Assembly (NCBI GenBank): GCA_002428405.1
Contig: DIWD01000066.1
Span: forward strand, 1 to 52,024
DNA: 52,024 nt
Direction: 5' to 3'
From: a bacterium UBA6115
GTDB lineage: Bacteria > Bacillota_A > Clostridia > Christensenellales > Aristaeellaceae
Under the pieces are notes generated by a model that was not told the DNA's origin, did no database searches, and was given only the letters and a program-made list of their open reading frames with translations. Shown here in pieces: positions 41,616 through 49,700 of the stretch. The position numbers and the translations under genes are program-made. Position 1 is the first letter of the stretch. The number at the start of each line of letters is the position of its first letter.

Positions 41616-43004
41616 ATGCTGCTGGATGAAATGAAGAAAACCCTGGGCGCGCTGCGGGGTTATGCCCTGGAGAAAGGCCTGCAGGCGCATTTTTCACTGC
41701 ACCATGAGGACAGCCACCTGGTGCGTCTGGCCAACGGCAGCGTTTCCCTCAACACCACCGAGCGCGTGACCACCTTGAGCGTGAAAGCCTTCGGCGTTCT
41801 CCGCACCGCCACCGCCACCTTGGTGTGCGACCTGAAAGATGACGCGGCCATGCGCGAAACCATCGACAAGGCCGCGCAGATGCTGGCCTTCGCAAGCCCC
41901 CTGTCCTTCCAGCCAACCCTTCCGGACATCCCCCGGGAGAGCAGGCACGACGCGGCTTATGACGGGGGGCTGGCCTCCATCAGCAACGAGGACATGCTTG
42001 GCTTCATCAACACGGCGGCCGGCAGCCTGGAGGATAACGACGTCACCCTGGGCGGCAGTTTCTCCGTGGGCGGCACCGCCCGGTGCTGCCTGTCCACCGC
42101 CAGCCCGCACGCGGTGTCATGGCGGCTGTCGGACGCCCAGATTACCCTGGTATTGGCCTCCGCGAAGGACAAATGGGAAATCAACGCCGAGCAGAGCGCC
42201 GAAACACTGGCAGACCTGGACGCCCCGGCCATGAACCGCCGCCTGGCCTTCCTCAAAATCCAGTACACCAGCCAAAAAGCCGTGCAGCTGCCCCTGGCCC
42301 CCTACCGCGTGGTCTTTGGCGCCGCGGCGACCGCGGAGTACCTGAATTTCCTCAGCTGGCTTGGTCTGTACGGCACCGCAGTGAAGCGGGGCTATTCCAT
42401 CCACAAGGAGGAAGACACCGGCAAGCAGGTCTTCTCCCCCAAAGTCACCGTCACCGAGGGCCCCGGCCTCAAAGGCGGCTTTGCCCTGCCTGCGGATGAC
42501 CATGGGCGCAGCCGCGAAACAAAGGCCTGGTACGACAAGGGCGTGCTGAAGGGATTCATCTGGCACCAGGCCGCGGCGGACGAGTACGCGCAGACCGCCA
42601 CCGGGCATGACCTCGCGCATGGGAGCTTCGCCCTGCTGCCCGGAGACATGGACATCAACAGCCTGGAAGACCTGGTGAAAAAGCCGCGGGAGACGGACAT
42701 CCTTTATGTGCCCTACCTGCATTACACCGGCGTGGTCAGCCCGTCAGAGGGCCTCATCACCGGCACTTCACGCTTTGGCGCGCTGCTGCTCAGGAAGGAC
42801 GGCAGTATTGAAGTGCCCTACAACGTGCGCTTCACAGAAAAGTTGGAGGACATCTTCGGCGGCAAACTGGCCTGGCTGTCCAGTGAAAGCCAGCCCTACA
42901 ACACATCCAACACCTATGAAAGCCGCAACCCTGAAGCGCTGGTGGTGCCCAAGCTGATGTGCTGCGACGGGGTCAAGGTGGAAATCAGCAACAAGAGCTA
43001 TTGA
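41616..43004 (+). CDS. tldE: TldE/PmbA family protein, partner of TldD
   Basis: 462 residues, homologous to TldD but without the HExxxH motif, as expected for the non-catalytic partner. Typical parts: HLVRLANGSVSLNTTERVTTLSVKAFG at the N-terminus and LPLAPYRVVFGAAATAEYLNFL, SFALLPGDMDINSLEDLV, GLITGTSRFGALLLRKDG at the C-terminus. ATG 41616 is chosen (GGGTGAG just upstream, inside tldD's end); a GTG at 41607 overlaps the tldD stop. Confidence 0.92.
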   Translation: MLLDEMKKTLGALRGYALEKGLQAHFSLHHEDSHLVRLANGSVSLNTTERVTTLSVKAFGVLRTATATLVCDLKDDAAMRETIDKAAQMLAFASPLSFQPTLPDIPRESRHDAAYDGGLASISNEDMLGFINTAAGSLEDNDVTLGGSFSVGGTARCCLSTASPHAVSWRLSDAQITLVLASAKDKWEINAEQSAETLADLDAPAMNRRLAFLKIQYTSQKAVQLPLAPYRVVFGAAATAEYLNFLSWLGLYGTAVKRGYSIHKEEDTGKQVFSPKVTVTEGPGLKGGFALPADDHGRSRETKAWYDKGVLKGFIWHQAAADEYAQTATGHDLAHGSFALLPGDMDINSLEDLVKKPRETDILYVPYLHYTGVVSPSEGLITGTSRFGALLLRKDGSIEVPYNVRFTEKLEDIFGGKLAWLSSESQPYNTSNTYESRNPEALVVPKLMCCDGVKVEISNKSY

Positions 43005-43028
43005 TTTCCCAGGCTGCCAAGGCCTCAA

Positions 43029-43107
43029 GCCGTCCTGTCAAAGAGGGACGGCGGAACCACCCAGCCCGGGCATAGTCCAGGGCATAAGTCCGCATCATTT
43101 TGACAGG
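43029..43107 (+). other. Pseudoknot-capable RNA structure downstream of tldE
   Basis: GCCGTCC (43029-43035) pairs with GGACGGC (43046-43052), leaving the loop TGTCAAAGAG. Seven loop bases (TGTCAAA, 43036-43042) are the exact complement of TTTGACA (43099-43105), so a pseudoknot can form. GCGGA (43051-43055) also matches TCCGC (43089-43093). The knot abuts a terminator hairpin. No promoter is seen between tldE and it, so it may be a 3'-UTR structure. Confidence 0.5.
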
Positions 43108-43136
43108 CAAGGAGTGATGATTCTCCTTGCCTTTTT
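43106..43136 (+). terminator. Terminator of tldDE
   Basis: A 9-bp perfect stem (GGCAAGGAG/CTCCTTGCC, eight-base loop) followed by TTTTT. Confidence 0.88.
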
Positions 43137-43216
43137 GATGAGACGGCACACCAGGGAATGCACACGGCCAGCGCTTGTCACTGCCGGTCACATGAAGCGC
43201 ATACCCTGCTCAACCC

Positions 43217-43245
43217 TTGCGGAAAACAGCCCTTTCCTATATACT
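43217..43245 (+). promoter_or_regulatory. Promoter of the FMN-binding protein gene
   Basis: TTGCGG (43217-43222), 17-base spacer, TATACT (43240-43245), 49 bases before the start codon. Confidence 0.6.
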
Positions 43246-43293
43246 TTTGCCTGTATCAGACATTATTTGAATCACAGAAGGAGAGTTCGGACC

Positions 43294-45231
43294 ATGAAAA
43301 AAGCCCTGTTAATCCTGCTGAGCCTGGCACTGATGGCGGGAACCATGAGCGCCTTTGCCCAGACCTATACCGGCGAGGCCGAAGGCTTCGGCGGGCCTGT
43401 CAAGGTGACCGTCACCCTGGAAAATGGCAAGATCGTCAAGGTCGTGGCCGTGGGCGAAAGCGAGACCGACGGCATCGGCACCCCCGCCCTCACAGACATC
43501 CCCGCCAGGATCGTCGAGAAGGGCAGTGCCGATGTGGACGTGCTCGCGGGCGCGACCTACACCAGCGAAGCTGTCATCAAGGCCGTCAAGGCTGCCCTGG
43601 CATCCGCTCAGCCGGCGGCTGAAGCGGTCGTCCTGACCGGCGAGGCCGAAGGTTTCGGCGGGCCTGTCAAGGTGACCGTCACCCTGGAAAATGGCAAGAT
43701 CGTCAAGGTCGAGGCTGTGGGCGAAAGCGAGACCGACGGCATCGGCACCCCCGCCCTCACAGACATCCCCGCCAGGATCGTTGAAAAGGGCAGTGCCGAT
43801 GTGGACGTGCTCGCGGGCGCGACCTACACCAGTGAAGCCATCATCAACGCCGTCAAGGCCGCCCTGGCATCTGCCGGTATCGGCGAAGCCGCTGCCCCGG
43901 AAGTCGCCGCGGAACCTGTCGTCATTGAAGGCAGCGGCGTCACCCTTGGCCTGGGCATCCACAACTCCGGACGTATTGGCCCGGGCAAGGATGACAAGGA
44001 CGTTCAGGTTTATTCCATCAATCAGGTTTTTGCCGCGGTTCTCTTTGACGCGCAGGGAAAGATCCTGTATGCCAAACTGGACCAGCTGGAAGTCGCCACG
44101 CCCAATTACGACGGCGAAGGCATGCCGCATTTCGCGGGCTTCCCCGGCCAGTTCCCCTACCTGTATGACTCCGACCATGACGGAAAGATCGATGGCGTGC
44201 TGGAAACCAGCGATGAGCTGTTCAAGTCTGACATCGCCGGCTGGCTGACCAAGCGCGAGCGCGGCGAAGGCTACAAGATGGGCACCGGTACCTGGTCTTC
44301 CCAGATGGACGCCTATGAGGCCTTCTTCCTTGGCAAGTCAGTCGCTGAGGTGGAAGAGTGGTTCGCCAAGTATACCTCGGACCGCAACGGCCGCCCGCTC
44401 AAGGACGGCAGCACCAATGAGCAGGACAAGGCCAAATACGACGCGCTGAGCGAGCAGGACAAGACGATGCTGGCCGACGTGACCACCAGCGCCACCATGT
44501 CCCTCAACGACAGTCACGGCAACCTCATCGGCGCCCTGAAGGATGCCTTTGAAAGCCGGAAACCTGTGACCGCCGTCGCCGCGTCCATTGGCCTGGGCCT
44601 GAACTTCTCCGGCCGGGTCGGGCCGGGCAAGGACAGCACAGAGACGCAGGTCTATTCCTTCAACCAAGTCGCTGCCATCACCCTGTTTGACGCGGAAGGC
44701 CGTATTGTCCAGGTGATGATGGACCAGCTGGAGGTGGCAACCCCCAACTACGATGGCGAGGGCATGCCGCATTTCTCCGGTTTCCCCGGCCAGGGCGGCT
44801 ATCACTACGACTTCAACCACGACGGCATCGTTGATGGCAAGCTGGTCACCAACAGCGAAGGATTCCAGACTGAAATCGCCGGCTGGCTGACCAAGCGCGA
44901 ACGCGGAGACAGTTACAAGATGGGCACCGGCACCTGGTCTTCCCAGATGGACGCCTATGAGGCCCTCTTCGCCGGCAAGACGATCCCCGAACTGGAAGAG
45001 TGGTTCGCCAAGTATACCTCGGACCGCAACGGCCGCCCGCTCAAGGACGGCAGCACCAATGAACAGGACAAGGCCAAGTACGACGCGCTGAGCGAGCAGG
45101 ACAAGGCGATGCTGGCCGATGTGACCACCGGCGCCACCATGTCCCTCAATGACGCCCATGGCAACATCATCGGCGCCCTTCGCGACAGCCTGGACAATCA
45201 AGTCAAGGTTGAACTGACGCTGGGCAACTGA
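43294..45231 (+). CDS. Secreted multi-domain FMN-binding protein with duplicated modules
   Basis: 645 residues. A Sec signal peptide (1-22, MSAFA cut site, no lipobox) precedes two FMN_bind domains (about 27-105 and 116-195), each ending in LAGATYTSEA, the type of site where the Thr is flavinylated by ApbE. Two copies of an unrecognised module of about 200 residues follow (about 214-414 and 431-631), each with NYDGEGMPHF, an EF-hand-like DHDGKIDG/NHDGIVDG loop, and a DVTTxATMSLND motif that also resembles a flavinylation site (DVTTGAT in copy 2; DVTTSAT in copy 1). Likely role: extracytoplasmic electron transfer, which is inference. GGAGAG lies upstream of ATG 43294. No apbE is in the window. 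Confidence 0.85.
   Translation: MKKALLILLSLALMAGTMSAFAQTYTGEAEGFGGPVKVTVTLENGKIVKVVAVGESETDGIGTPALTDIPARIVEKGSADVDVLAGATYTSEAVIKAVKAALASAQPAAEAVVLTGEAEGFGGPVKVTVTLENGKIVKVEAVGESETDGIGTPALTDIPARIVEKGSADVDVLAGATYTSEAIINAVKAALASAGIGEAAAPEVAAEPVVIEGSGVTLGLGIHNSGRIGPGKDDKDVQVYSINQVFAAVLFDAQGKILYAKLDQLEVATPNYDGEGMPHFAGFPGQFPYLYDSDHDGKIDGVLETSDELFKSDIAGWLTKRERGEGYKMGTGTWSSQMDAYEAFFLGKSVAEVEEWFAKYTSDRNGRPLKDGSTNEQDKAKYDALSEQDKTMLADVTTSATMSLNDSHGNLIGALKDAFESRKPVTAVAASIGLGLNFSGRVGPGKDSTETQVYSFNQVAAITLFDAEGRIVQVMMDQLEVATPNYDGEGMPHFSGFPGQGGYHYDFNHDGIVDGKLVTNSEGFQTEIAGWLTKRERGDSYKMGTGTWSSQMDAYEALFAGKTIPELEEWFAKYTSDRNGRPLKDGSTNEQDKAKYDALSEQDKAMLADVTTGATMSLNDAHGNIIGALRDSLDNQVKVELTLGN
43372..45198 (+). repeat. 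Near-identical internal duplications in the FMN-binding protein gene
   Basis: Two tandem duplications. The FMN_bind unit (about 240 bases from 43372) recurs 267 bases later from 43639 with only a few substitutions over the first 70 bases. The second unit (about 600 bases from 43933) recurs 651 bases later; the stretch encoding TSDRNGRPLKDGSTNEQDK is identical at protein level. This points to recent duplication or gene conversion. Confidence 0.85.
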
Positions 45232-45244
45232 TCTTCGGTCAAAA

Positions 45245-45279
45245 AGGGAACCGGGGCCGTAAAACGGTCCCGGTTCTTT
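45245..45279 (+). terminator. Terminator of the FMN-binding protein gene
   Basis: Stem of about 16 bp (GGGAACCGGGGCCGT paired with ACGGTCCCGGTTCTT, AAA loop, one G-U pair) ending in TTTATT, 14 bases after the stop. Confidence 0.85.
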
Positions 45280-45323
45280 ATTGCCTGAACATTTGAAAGT
45301 AAGCCTTCTCGCCGGTCAGTGGC

Positions 45324-45376
45324 CGTGGATAACCTTGTGGAGCGATTGTTGATATGTTTGTGGATAAGTTGATAAC
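45324..45376. other. Cluster of DnaA-box-like sequences
   Basis: A perfect DnaA box TGTGGATAA (complement of TTATCCACA) at 45359-45367, a one-mismatch box CGTGGATAA at 45324-45332, and a degenerate TTGATAAC at 45369-45376, all in the same orientation within 53 bases. The remaining space between the FMN protein terminator and the next gene (45280-45530) shows no ORF or promoter I can support. It could bind DnaA outside the origin; dnaA/dnaN are not present. Confidence 0.45.
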
Positions 45377-45530
45377 TTCCTGCCCTGACCTTGTGATGAT
45401 TTGATCTGTGCCTGCTCGATCACATGCGCCGGAGATGTTTCAACAACGTGAATGACCTCAAATATCAGTGTCTTCAACGCTTCACAGGGATTTGGCCTGA
45501 TTGCCTGCCGGAAAGCTACCCGCGTTTTGC

Positions 45531-46427
45531 TTACCGGACGGGGATCCAGAGCAGATCTGCGCTGATGTCCGAAAGCGTCCTGCAGGCAGTGCGCGCCATG
45601 ACGCCAGCCAGTTCGCCGGTCATTCGCCCGATTTCTTCCCGGACTCCGTCCGGGCCTTTTTCCTGAAGCGGTCCGATGATGACGCGGCCCGCGCAGGCGG
45701 CGTCGGCGCCCAGGGCCAGCGCCTTGAACACGTCATAACCGCTGAAAATCCCGCAATCGACAAAGATCTTCAGCCGGCCTTTCACCGCACGGACAATCTC
45801 CGGCAGCACCCGCAGCGGCGGCACGGCCCAGGGCATGATGCCATGATGATGGGAAACCACGATCCCAGCCGCGCCCAGCTCCTGCGCCATGATCGCGTCC
45901 CTGGCGCTGAGCACGCCTTTGAAAACAAAGGGCAGGTCGGAGGCCTTGATCAATCCGCGCAATTCATCCACGGTCTTGCCGGACATTTTTTCTCCCAGCA
46001 CAACATCATGCTGGCCACGCCCGTCAAAGGCATGGTCCATGTCCATCCCGACAGCCAGCGCTCCATGCTGGGAAGCATGGTAGATTTTCCCAAGGATCCG
46101 TTTATTCTCCGCGTAGGGCTTGATGATTTTGATGACCCTGGCGCCCGTTGCCAGCATGTCCTCAAGCTCCCTTTCCTCCCCCATTCCGGCCCAGCAGACG
46201 GCCCCGGAAGCGGCGCAGCCCGCGGCCATCTCAGCCATGCCGCTGCCTTTTTGCCCCTTGAGGTGGGAGAGCGCGGCTGTCATGACCGGCGTGCGGAAAG
46301 CCTCGCCAAACAGCGAAAAGCGCGTATCCGGCAAGACTGCGCCCAGGTGGCGCATTTCAATGAGGATGGAATCCAGGTATTCCCGTGTGATGCGGTTGGA
46401 ATCCCCGGGAGAATGATTCTCTGTCAT
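45531..46427 (-). CDS. FMN-dependent alpha-hydroxy-acid dehydrogenase family protein
   Basis: 298-residue TIM-barrel protein related to lactate oxidase/glycolate oxidase. FMN-binding features: PVMTAALSH, FVFKGVLSARDAIMAQELGAAG with the flavin-contacting lysine, and IFVDCGIFSGYDVFKALALGADAACAGR. The active-site SNHGGRxLD is replaced by VSHHHGIMPWA: the base His is kept, but the substrate-carboxylate Arg is missing, so the substrate is probably not a simple 2-hydroxy acid. AAAGGG lies six bases before the ATG. It follows rpiB by 36 bases. Confidence 0.78.
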   Translation of the reverse strand: MTENHSPGDSNRITREYLDSILIEMRHLGAVLPDTRFSLFGEAFRTPVMTAALSHLKGQKGSGMAEMAAGCAASGAVCWAGMGEERELEDMLATGARVIKIIKPYAENKRILGKIYHASQHGALAVGMDMDHAFDGRGQHDVVLGEKMSGKTVDELRGLIKASDLPFVFKGVLSARDAIMAQELGAAGIVVSHHHGIMPWAVPPLRVLPEIVRAVKGRLKIFVDCGIFSGYDVFKALALGADAACAGRVIIGPLQEKGPDGVREEIGRMTGELAGVMARTACRTLSDISADLLWIPVR

Positions 46428-46463
46428 GCATTTCCCTTTCAGTTCCCATGCTTTGTTGGCCGT

Positions 46464-46913
46464 TTAAGGAGCGGAATGCTCTTCTTCAATCCTGTGAATC
46501 AATTCGACGCGCTGCTGATGACGTCCGCCCTCAAACCCGGCGTCCAGCCACTGGGTGACGATCATCCTGGCCAGGCCGGGGCCCACCACACGGGCGCCCA
46601 GGGCCAGCATGTTGGCATCATTGTGATTGCGCGAGAGCACGGCTGAAAAGCACTCGGAACACACTGCGCAGCGGATGCCCGGCACCTTGTTGGCGGTAAT
46701 GGACATGCCGATCCCAGTGCCGCAAAAGATGATCCCCCTCTCGCACCGTCCGTCCGCGACCGCCTGCGCGGCCAGGCGGCCATAAACCGGGTAATCACAG
46801 CTCGTTTGGCTGTCCGTACCGAAGTCGATGAACGCCAGGCCCATTTCCTCCAGCAGCCTGATGATTTCCAGTTTCAGCGGACGCCCCGCGTGGTCGCTTC
46901 CCAGTGCTATCAT
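46464..46913 (-). CDS. rpiB: Ribose-5-phosphate isomerase B
   Basis: 149 residues of the RpiB/LacAB family, interconverting ribose-5-phosphate and ribulose-5-phosphate (some members act on allose-, hamamelose- or other sugar phosphates). Motifs: IALGSDHAGRPLK, catalytic Cys in IIFCGTGIGMSITANKVPGIRCA and SRNHNDANMLALGARV. AGGAGG upstream of ATG 46913. With the FMN-dependent gene it forms a leftward pair next to other pentose isomerases. Confidence 0.93.
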   Translation of the reverse strand: MIALGSDHAGRPLKLEIIRLLEEMGLAFIDFGTDSQTSCDYPVYGRLAAQAVADGRCERGIIFCGTGIGMSITANKVPGIRCAVCSECFSAVLSRNHNDANMLALGARVVGPGLARMIVTQWLDAGFEGGRHQQRVELIHRIEEEHSAP

Positions 46914-47015
46914 GCCATAGTCCTCCTGTAATGATCCTCAGTGTCTGTTCGGGCCCGGCGTCGCCAGATCAGACTTGCAATAAGTTTTTCCGGCGGCGTC
47001 CTTTGTCCGGGCACC

Positions 47016-47045
47016 TTGACAAGTTTCAAAAACAGTCATTAGTAT
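47016..47045 (+). promoter_or_regulatory. Promoter of the lyxose isomerase gene
   Basis: TTGACA (47016-47021), 18-base spacer, TAGTAT (47040-47045). Confidence 0.6.
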
Positions 47046-47088
47046 AACAGCAAACATGATTTGTCTTTACGGGAAGGAGAAACGTCCG

Positions 47089-47634
47089 ATGAAGCGTGAA
47101 ACCTATCTGCGCGCCTGCGCGCGTACCCTCGAATACTTCAGGAGAGCCGGGATCGCTCTGACGGACAGGGAAAAAGAATACGTCGAAGTGGCGGATTTCG
47201 GCCTTTCAGATCTGGAGCGGACCGGACTTGAGCTGGTCACCTACCTGAACACAAAACGCTGCTGCGCGAAGGAATTGGTGCTCTTCCCCGGGCAGACCTG
47301 CCCGGAACACCGCCACCCGGCGACAGCGGGGGAACCCGGCAAGGAGGAGACCTTCCGCTGCCGCTGGGGCAGCGTCGCGCTGTATGTCCCCGGGGAGCCG
47401 GCGCAGAACCCCGCCGGCCGCCCGCCCAGGGGTGATGAGGCCTATTACACCGTGTTTCACGAGATAAGGCTCACTCCCGGAGAACAGTATACGCTCCCTC
47501 CCGATACCCTGCACTGGTTCCAGGGCGGCCCGGACGGCGCGGTGGTGTCGGAGTTTTCCACAACCAGCCGGGATGAAGCTGATGTCTTTACTGACCCGCG
47601 CATCAGGCGGCAAACAAAAATTGAAGGGGAATAG
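47089..47634 (+). CDS. D-lyxose ketol-isomerase
   Basis: 181-residue cupin-type sugar isomerase converting D-lyxose to D-xylulose (also mannose/fructose in some). Metal ligands appear in PGQTCPEHRHPATAGEPGKEE (H, H, E) and DTLHWFQGG (H), with SEFSTTSRDEADVFTDPRI the conserved end. GGAG lies ten bases before ATG 47089; an ATG at 47056 precedes the site. It is the only rightward gene in this pentose region and has its own promoter. Its product D-xylulose is the substrate of the xylulokinase at the end of the window. Confidence 0.9.
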   Translation: MKRETYLRACARTLEYFRRAGIALTDREKEYVEVADFGLSDLERTGLELVTYLNTKRCCAKELVLFPGQTCPEHRHPATAGEPGKEETFRCRWGSVALYVPGEPAQNPAGRPPRGDEAYYTVFHEIRLTPGEQYTLPPDTLHWFQGGPDGAVVSEFSTTSRDEADVFTDPRIRRQTKIEGE

Positions 47635-47684
47635 CGGTTCTTCCAAGGCAAAGCGCCGGTACCAGAAATACTTTTGATTAAGCC

Positions 47685-48500
47685 CTATAGGCCCAGCGCG
47701 TTGTGGAGATACTGGCGGGAGATCATCGCGGACTTGTAGTTGCAAACCGGACGGCTGTCTAGCTCCACGCACAGCACGCCGTCATAGCCGCCCTCCCTGA
47801 GGACTTTATAGATGCCCCGGAAGTCAATGGTGCCCACACCCAGCTCGCAGAACGCCTGCATGGGGTGTTCGGACTTGGCCAGTCCCGGATCCACATCCTT
47901 CAGATGGACATAGCCAAGCCGGGGCAGCCAGCGTTGGAAAGCTTCCACAGCGTCCATCCCGGCAATCGTGGTGTGCGCCGTATCAAGGCATAGGCTGACC
48001 AGCTTGGGATCGGTATGATCCAGGTACATCTGGATCTCATCCTGATGATAGATGGCGGTCTGGGCGTGCGGGTGGAAACAGGCGAGGATGCCGTTGTCCC
48101 GGCACAGCAGGCCGATGCGGTTGCTCAGCGCGGCGTATTTCCTGATCTTCTCTTCATTAAGCGGCCTCTCAAACGGAGCATCGTTCCACATGACGGCCTG
48201 CAGGTTGAGGTGCCTGGCGCCAATGCCTTTCATGAACGCGATGAACTTCAGCGCGTTCTCAAAATCCTTCTCATCATCCTCGGAAAAATGCTGGTAGAGG
48301 TTGGCCATCTTCAGCCCGTACCTGTCCAGCATCTCCCTGACCCGCGCCGCGTCCCCGCCGAAATAGTCCGCGATGAAGGCAAAATTCTCCACCTCCTGAT
48401 AGCCCAGGTCAGCAGTTTCGCGCAGGAACTGTTCAAACTCCCACACCTGATTGTCATTGTGGTTGACCAGCCAAGTCCATCCGGTATATGCAATCCTCAT
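47685..48500 (-). CDS. Sugar phosphate isomerase/epimerase (AP endonuclease-2-type TIM barrel)
   Basis: 271 residues. Metal-binding barrel residues are visible in CFHPHAQTAIY, LVSLCLDTAHTTIAG, YVHLKDVDPG and GVLCVELDSRP. Related proteins are xylose-isomerase-like, tagatose/psicose 3-epimerases or inosose dehydratases. Exact substrate not determined. ATG 48500 has GGAGG five bases upstream. Same strand as the APH-like gene and xylA. Confidence 0.85.
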   Translation of the reverse strand: MRIAYTGWTWLVNHNDNQVWEFEQFLRETADLGYQEVENFAFIADYFGGDAARVREMLDRYGLKMANLYQHFSEDDEKDFENALKFIAFMKGIGARHLNLQAVMWNDAPFERPLNEEKIRKYAALSNRIGLLCRDNGILACFHPHAQTAIYHQDEIQMYLDHTDPKLVSLCLDTAHTTIAGMDAVEAFQRWLPRLGYVHLKDVDPGLAKSEHPMQAFCELGVGTIDFRGIYKVLREGGYDGVLCVELDSRPVCNYKSAMISRQYLHNALGL

Positions 48501-48613
48501 CTGATCCTCCCCGTCATTCTGTGAAGCTGCGTTTATGGTTGTGCCTGCACAAAGTGTAGTAAATGATCTCCCATTTTGCAATAGCCTGCCGCTCATATAC
48601 CGGGGATCCCGGG

Positions 48614-49573
48614 TCACCCCTGTGCCTGGCGGGCATCCGATTCTCCCCCAAACTGCATATACCAGGCGGGTATCAAGGCATCAAAGCCTTGATAATCCGC
48701 AAAAGCCCGTTCGCAGCGGCGGACCATGTCTTCCACCTCATCAGGCCCGAACGGAGCGGCCCAGAGGATGGAGTACAGCGAGGAAACAGCCACATGCACC
48801 GCAAGCCCCTCCCAGAAGGACAACGGCACGCCTTCCGGAAAGTACCCGTCAATCTGCCCGCAGGCAAAGGGGATGCTGTTTTCAATGGTGAAGCTTTGGA
48901 GTTTATAGAATTCCTCGACCGGATCCCCCACACCCCAGCGGTTGAAGTCAATGGCCGCGATCCTGCCCTCCGGCGTATAGACGAGGTTGCCCGGGTGGAA
49001 ATCCCCGTGCTGGGTCACCGGCGCTTCCCGGTCCAGTTTATCAATGTTCTCTTTGATGTAGCGGGTCATCCTTGTTCCGCCCCGAACGAAAAAACCTGCG
49101 TCCTCAAATCGTTTGGTCTTATGCAGCGCCTTGCTTTTCATGCTTCCTACCGGCAGCGCGCCTTCAGGAACAGGCGTCTGGTGGATAGCCCGGAGCATTT
49201 CCCCGGCTGACTGCCCCAGACGATACTGGTCTCCTACCGGCAAGCCGGGCAGGGCGTCGATCAGGTCAGCGCCAGTAACCCAGTCCAAAAGCATGTAGCT
49301 CCCCTGTCCGCCGCCCGCCGGCCCGAAAGCATGCGGCCTTGGCACAGAAAGCCCGCGCGAGGACAGGCTTCGCACAAAATCATACTCCAGATGGTGCTTT
49401 TCCTCCTGCGCGCCGTCCCTGATGCGCAGCAGCAGCTGCACGCCGCCGTACATCACAAGGCGGAACTTGTATTCCCGTGACCATCCTTTTTCTACGCGCT
49501 CCAGGCTGATGAGGCCGGACGGGAGGGGGATATCACGATACGTTTCGGGCAGGGCGGCCAGCAGGTTGTCCAT
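48614..49573 (-). CDS. Aminoglycoside phosphotransferase/homoserine-kinase-like family protein
   Basis: 319 residues. Catalytic loop VTQHGDFHPGNLVY (HGDxxxxN) and DFG-equivalent AAIDFNRWGVGDPV. The fold covers choline, homoserine, methylthioribose and antibiotic kinases; gene context (pentose isomerases) would suit a sugar or polyol kinase, but that is inference. ATG 49573 is chosen for AAGGAG four bases upstream; the ATG at 49594 lacks a site. It is separated from xylA by a terminator. Confidence 0.78.
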   Translation of the reverse strand: MDNLLAALPETYRDIPLPSGLISLERVEKGWSREYKFRLVMYGGVQLLLRIRDGAQEEKHHLEYDFVRSLSSRGLSVPRPHAFGPAGGGQGSYMLLDWVTGADLIDALPGLPVGDQYRLGQSAGEMLRAIHQTPVPEGALPVGSMKSKALHKTKRFEDAGFFVRGGTRMTRYIKENIDKLDREAPVTQHGDFHPGNLVYTPEGRIAAIDFNRWGVGDPVEEFYKLQSFTIENSIPFACGQIDGYFPEGVPLSFWEGLAVHVAVSSLYSILWAAPFGPDEVEDMVRRCERAFADYQGFDALIPAWYMQFGGESDARQAQG

Positions 49574-49646
49574 CGCGCTCCTTCGGCTGTTCATTTTTAT
49601 TCCCGTATATTGTACCACCGTCCTGCCAGCGCGCAACACAGGGATT

Positions 49647-49681
49647 CAAAAAAAGTGCCCCCACGCTGAGTGTGGGGGCAC
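49647..49681 (-). terminator. xylA terminator
   Basis: On the minus strand a 10-bp stem (GTGCCCCCAC/GTGGGGGCAC, seven-base loop) followed by TTTTTTT, about 20 bases after the xylA stop. Confidence 0.92.
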
Positions 49682-49700
49682 GGGATAGCAGACAGAAGTG

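Noticed and set aside
42985..43191. Minus-strand 68-codon ORF over the tldE-FMN protein gap
   Set aside because: It overlaps the tldE terminator and pseudoknot structure, lacks a ribosome site and resembles no family.
45324..45376. Chromosomal replication origin
   Set aside because: Only two good DnaA boxes, no AT-rich unwinding region and no dnaA or dnaN nearby; kept only as a DnaA-box cluster.
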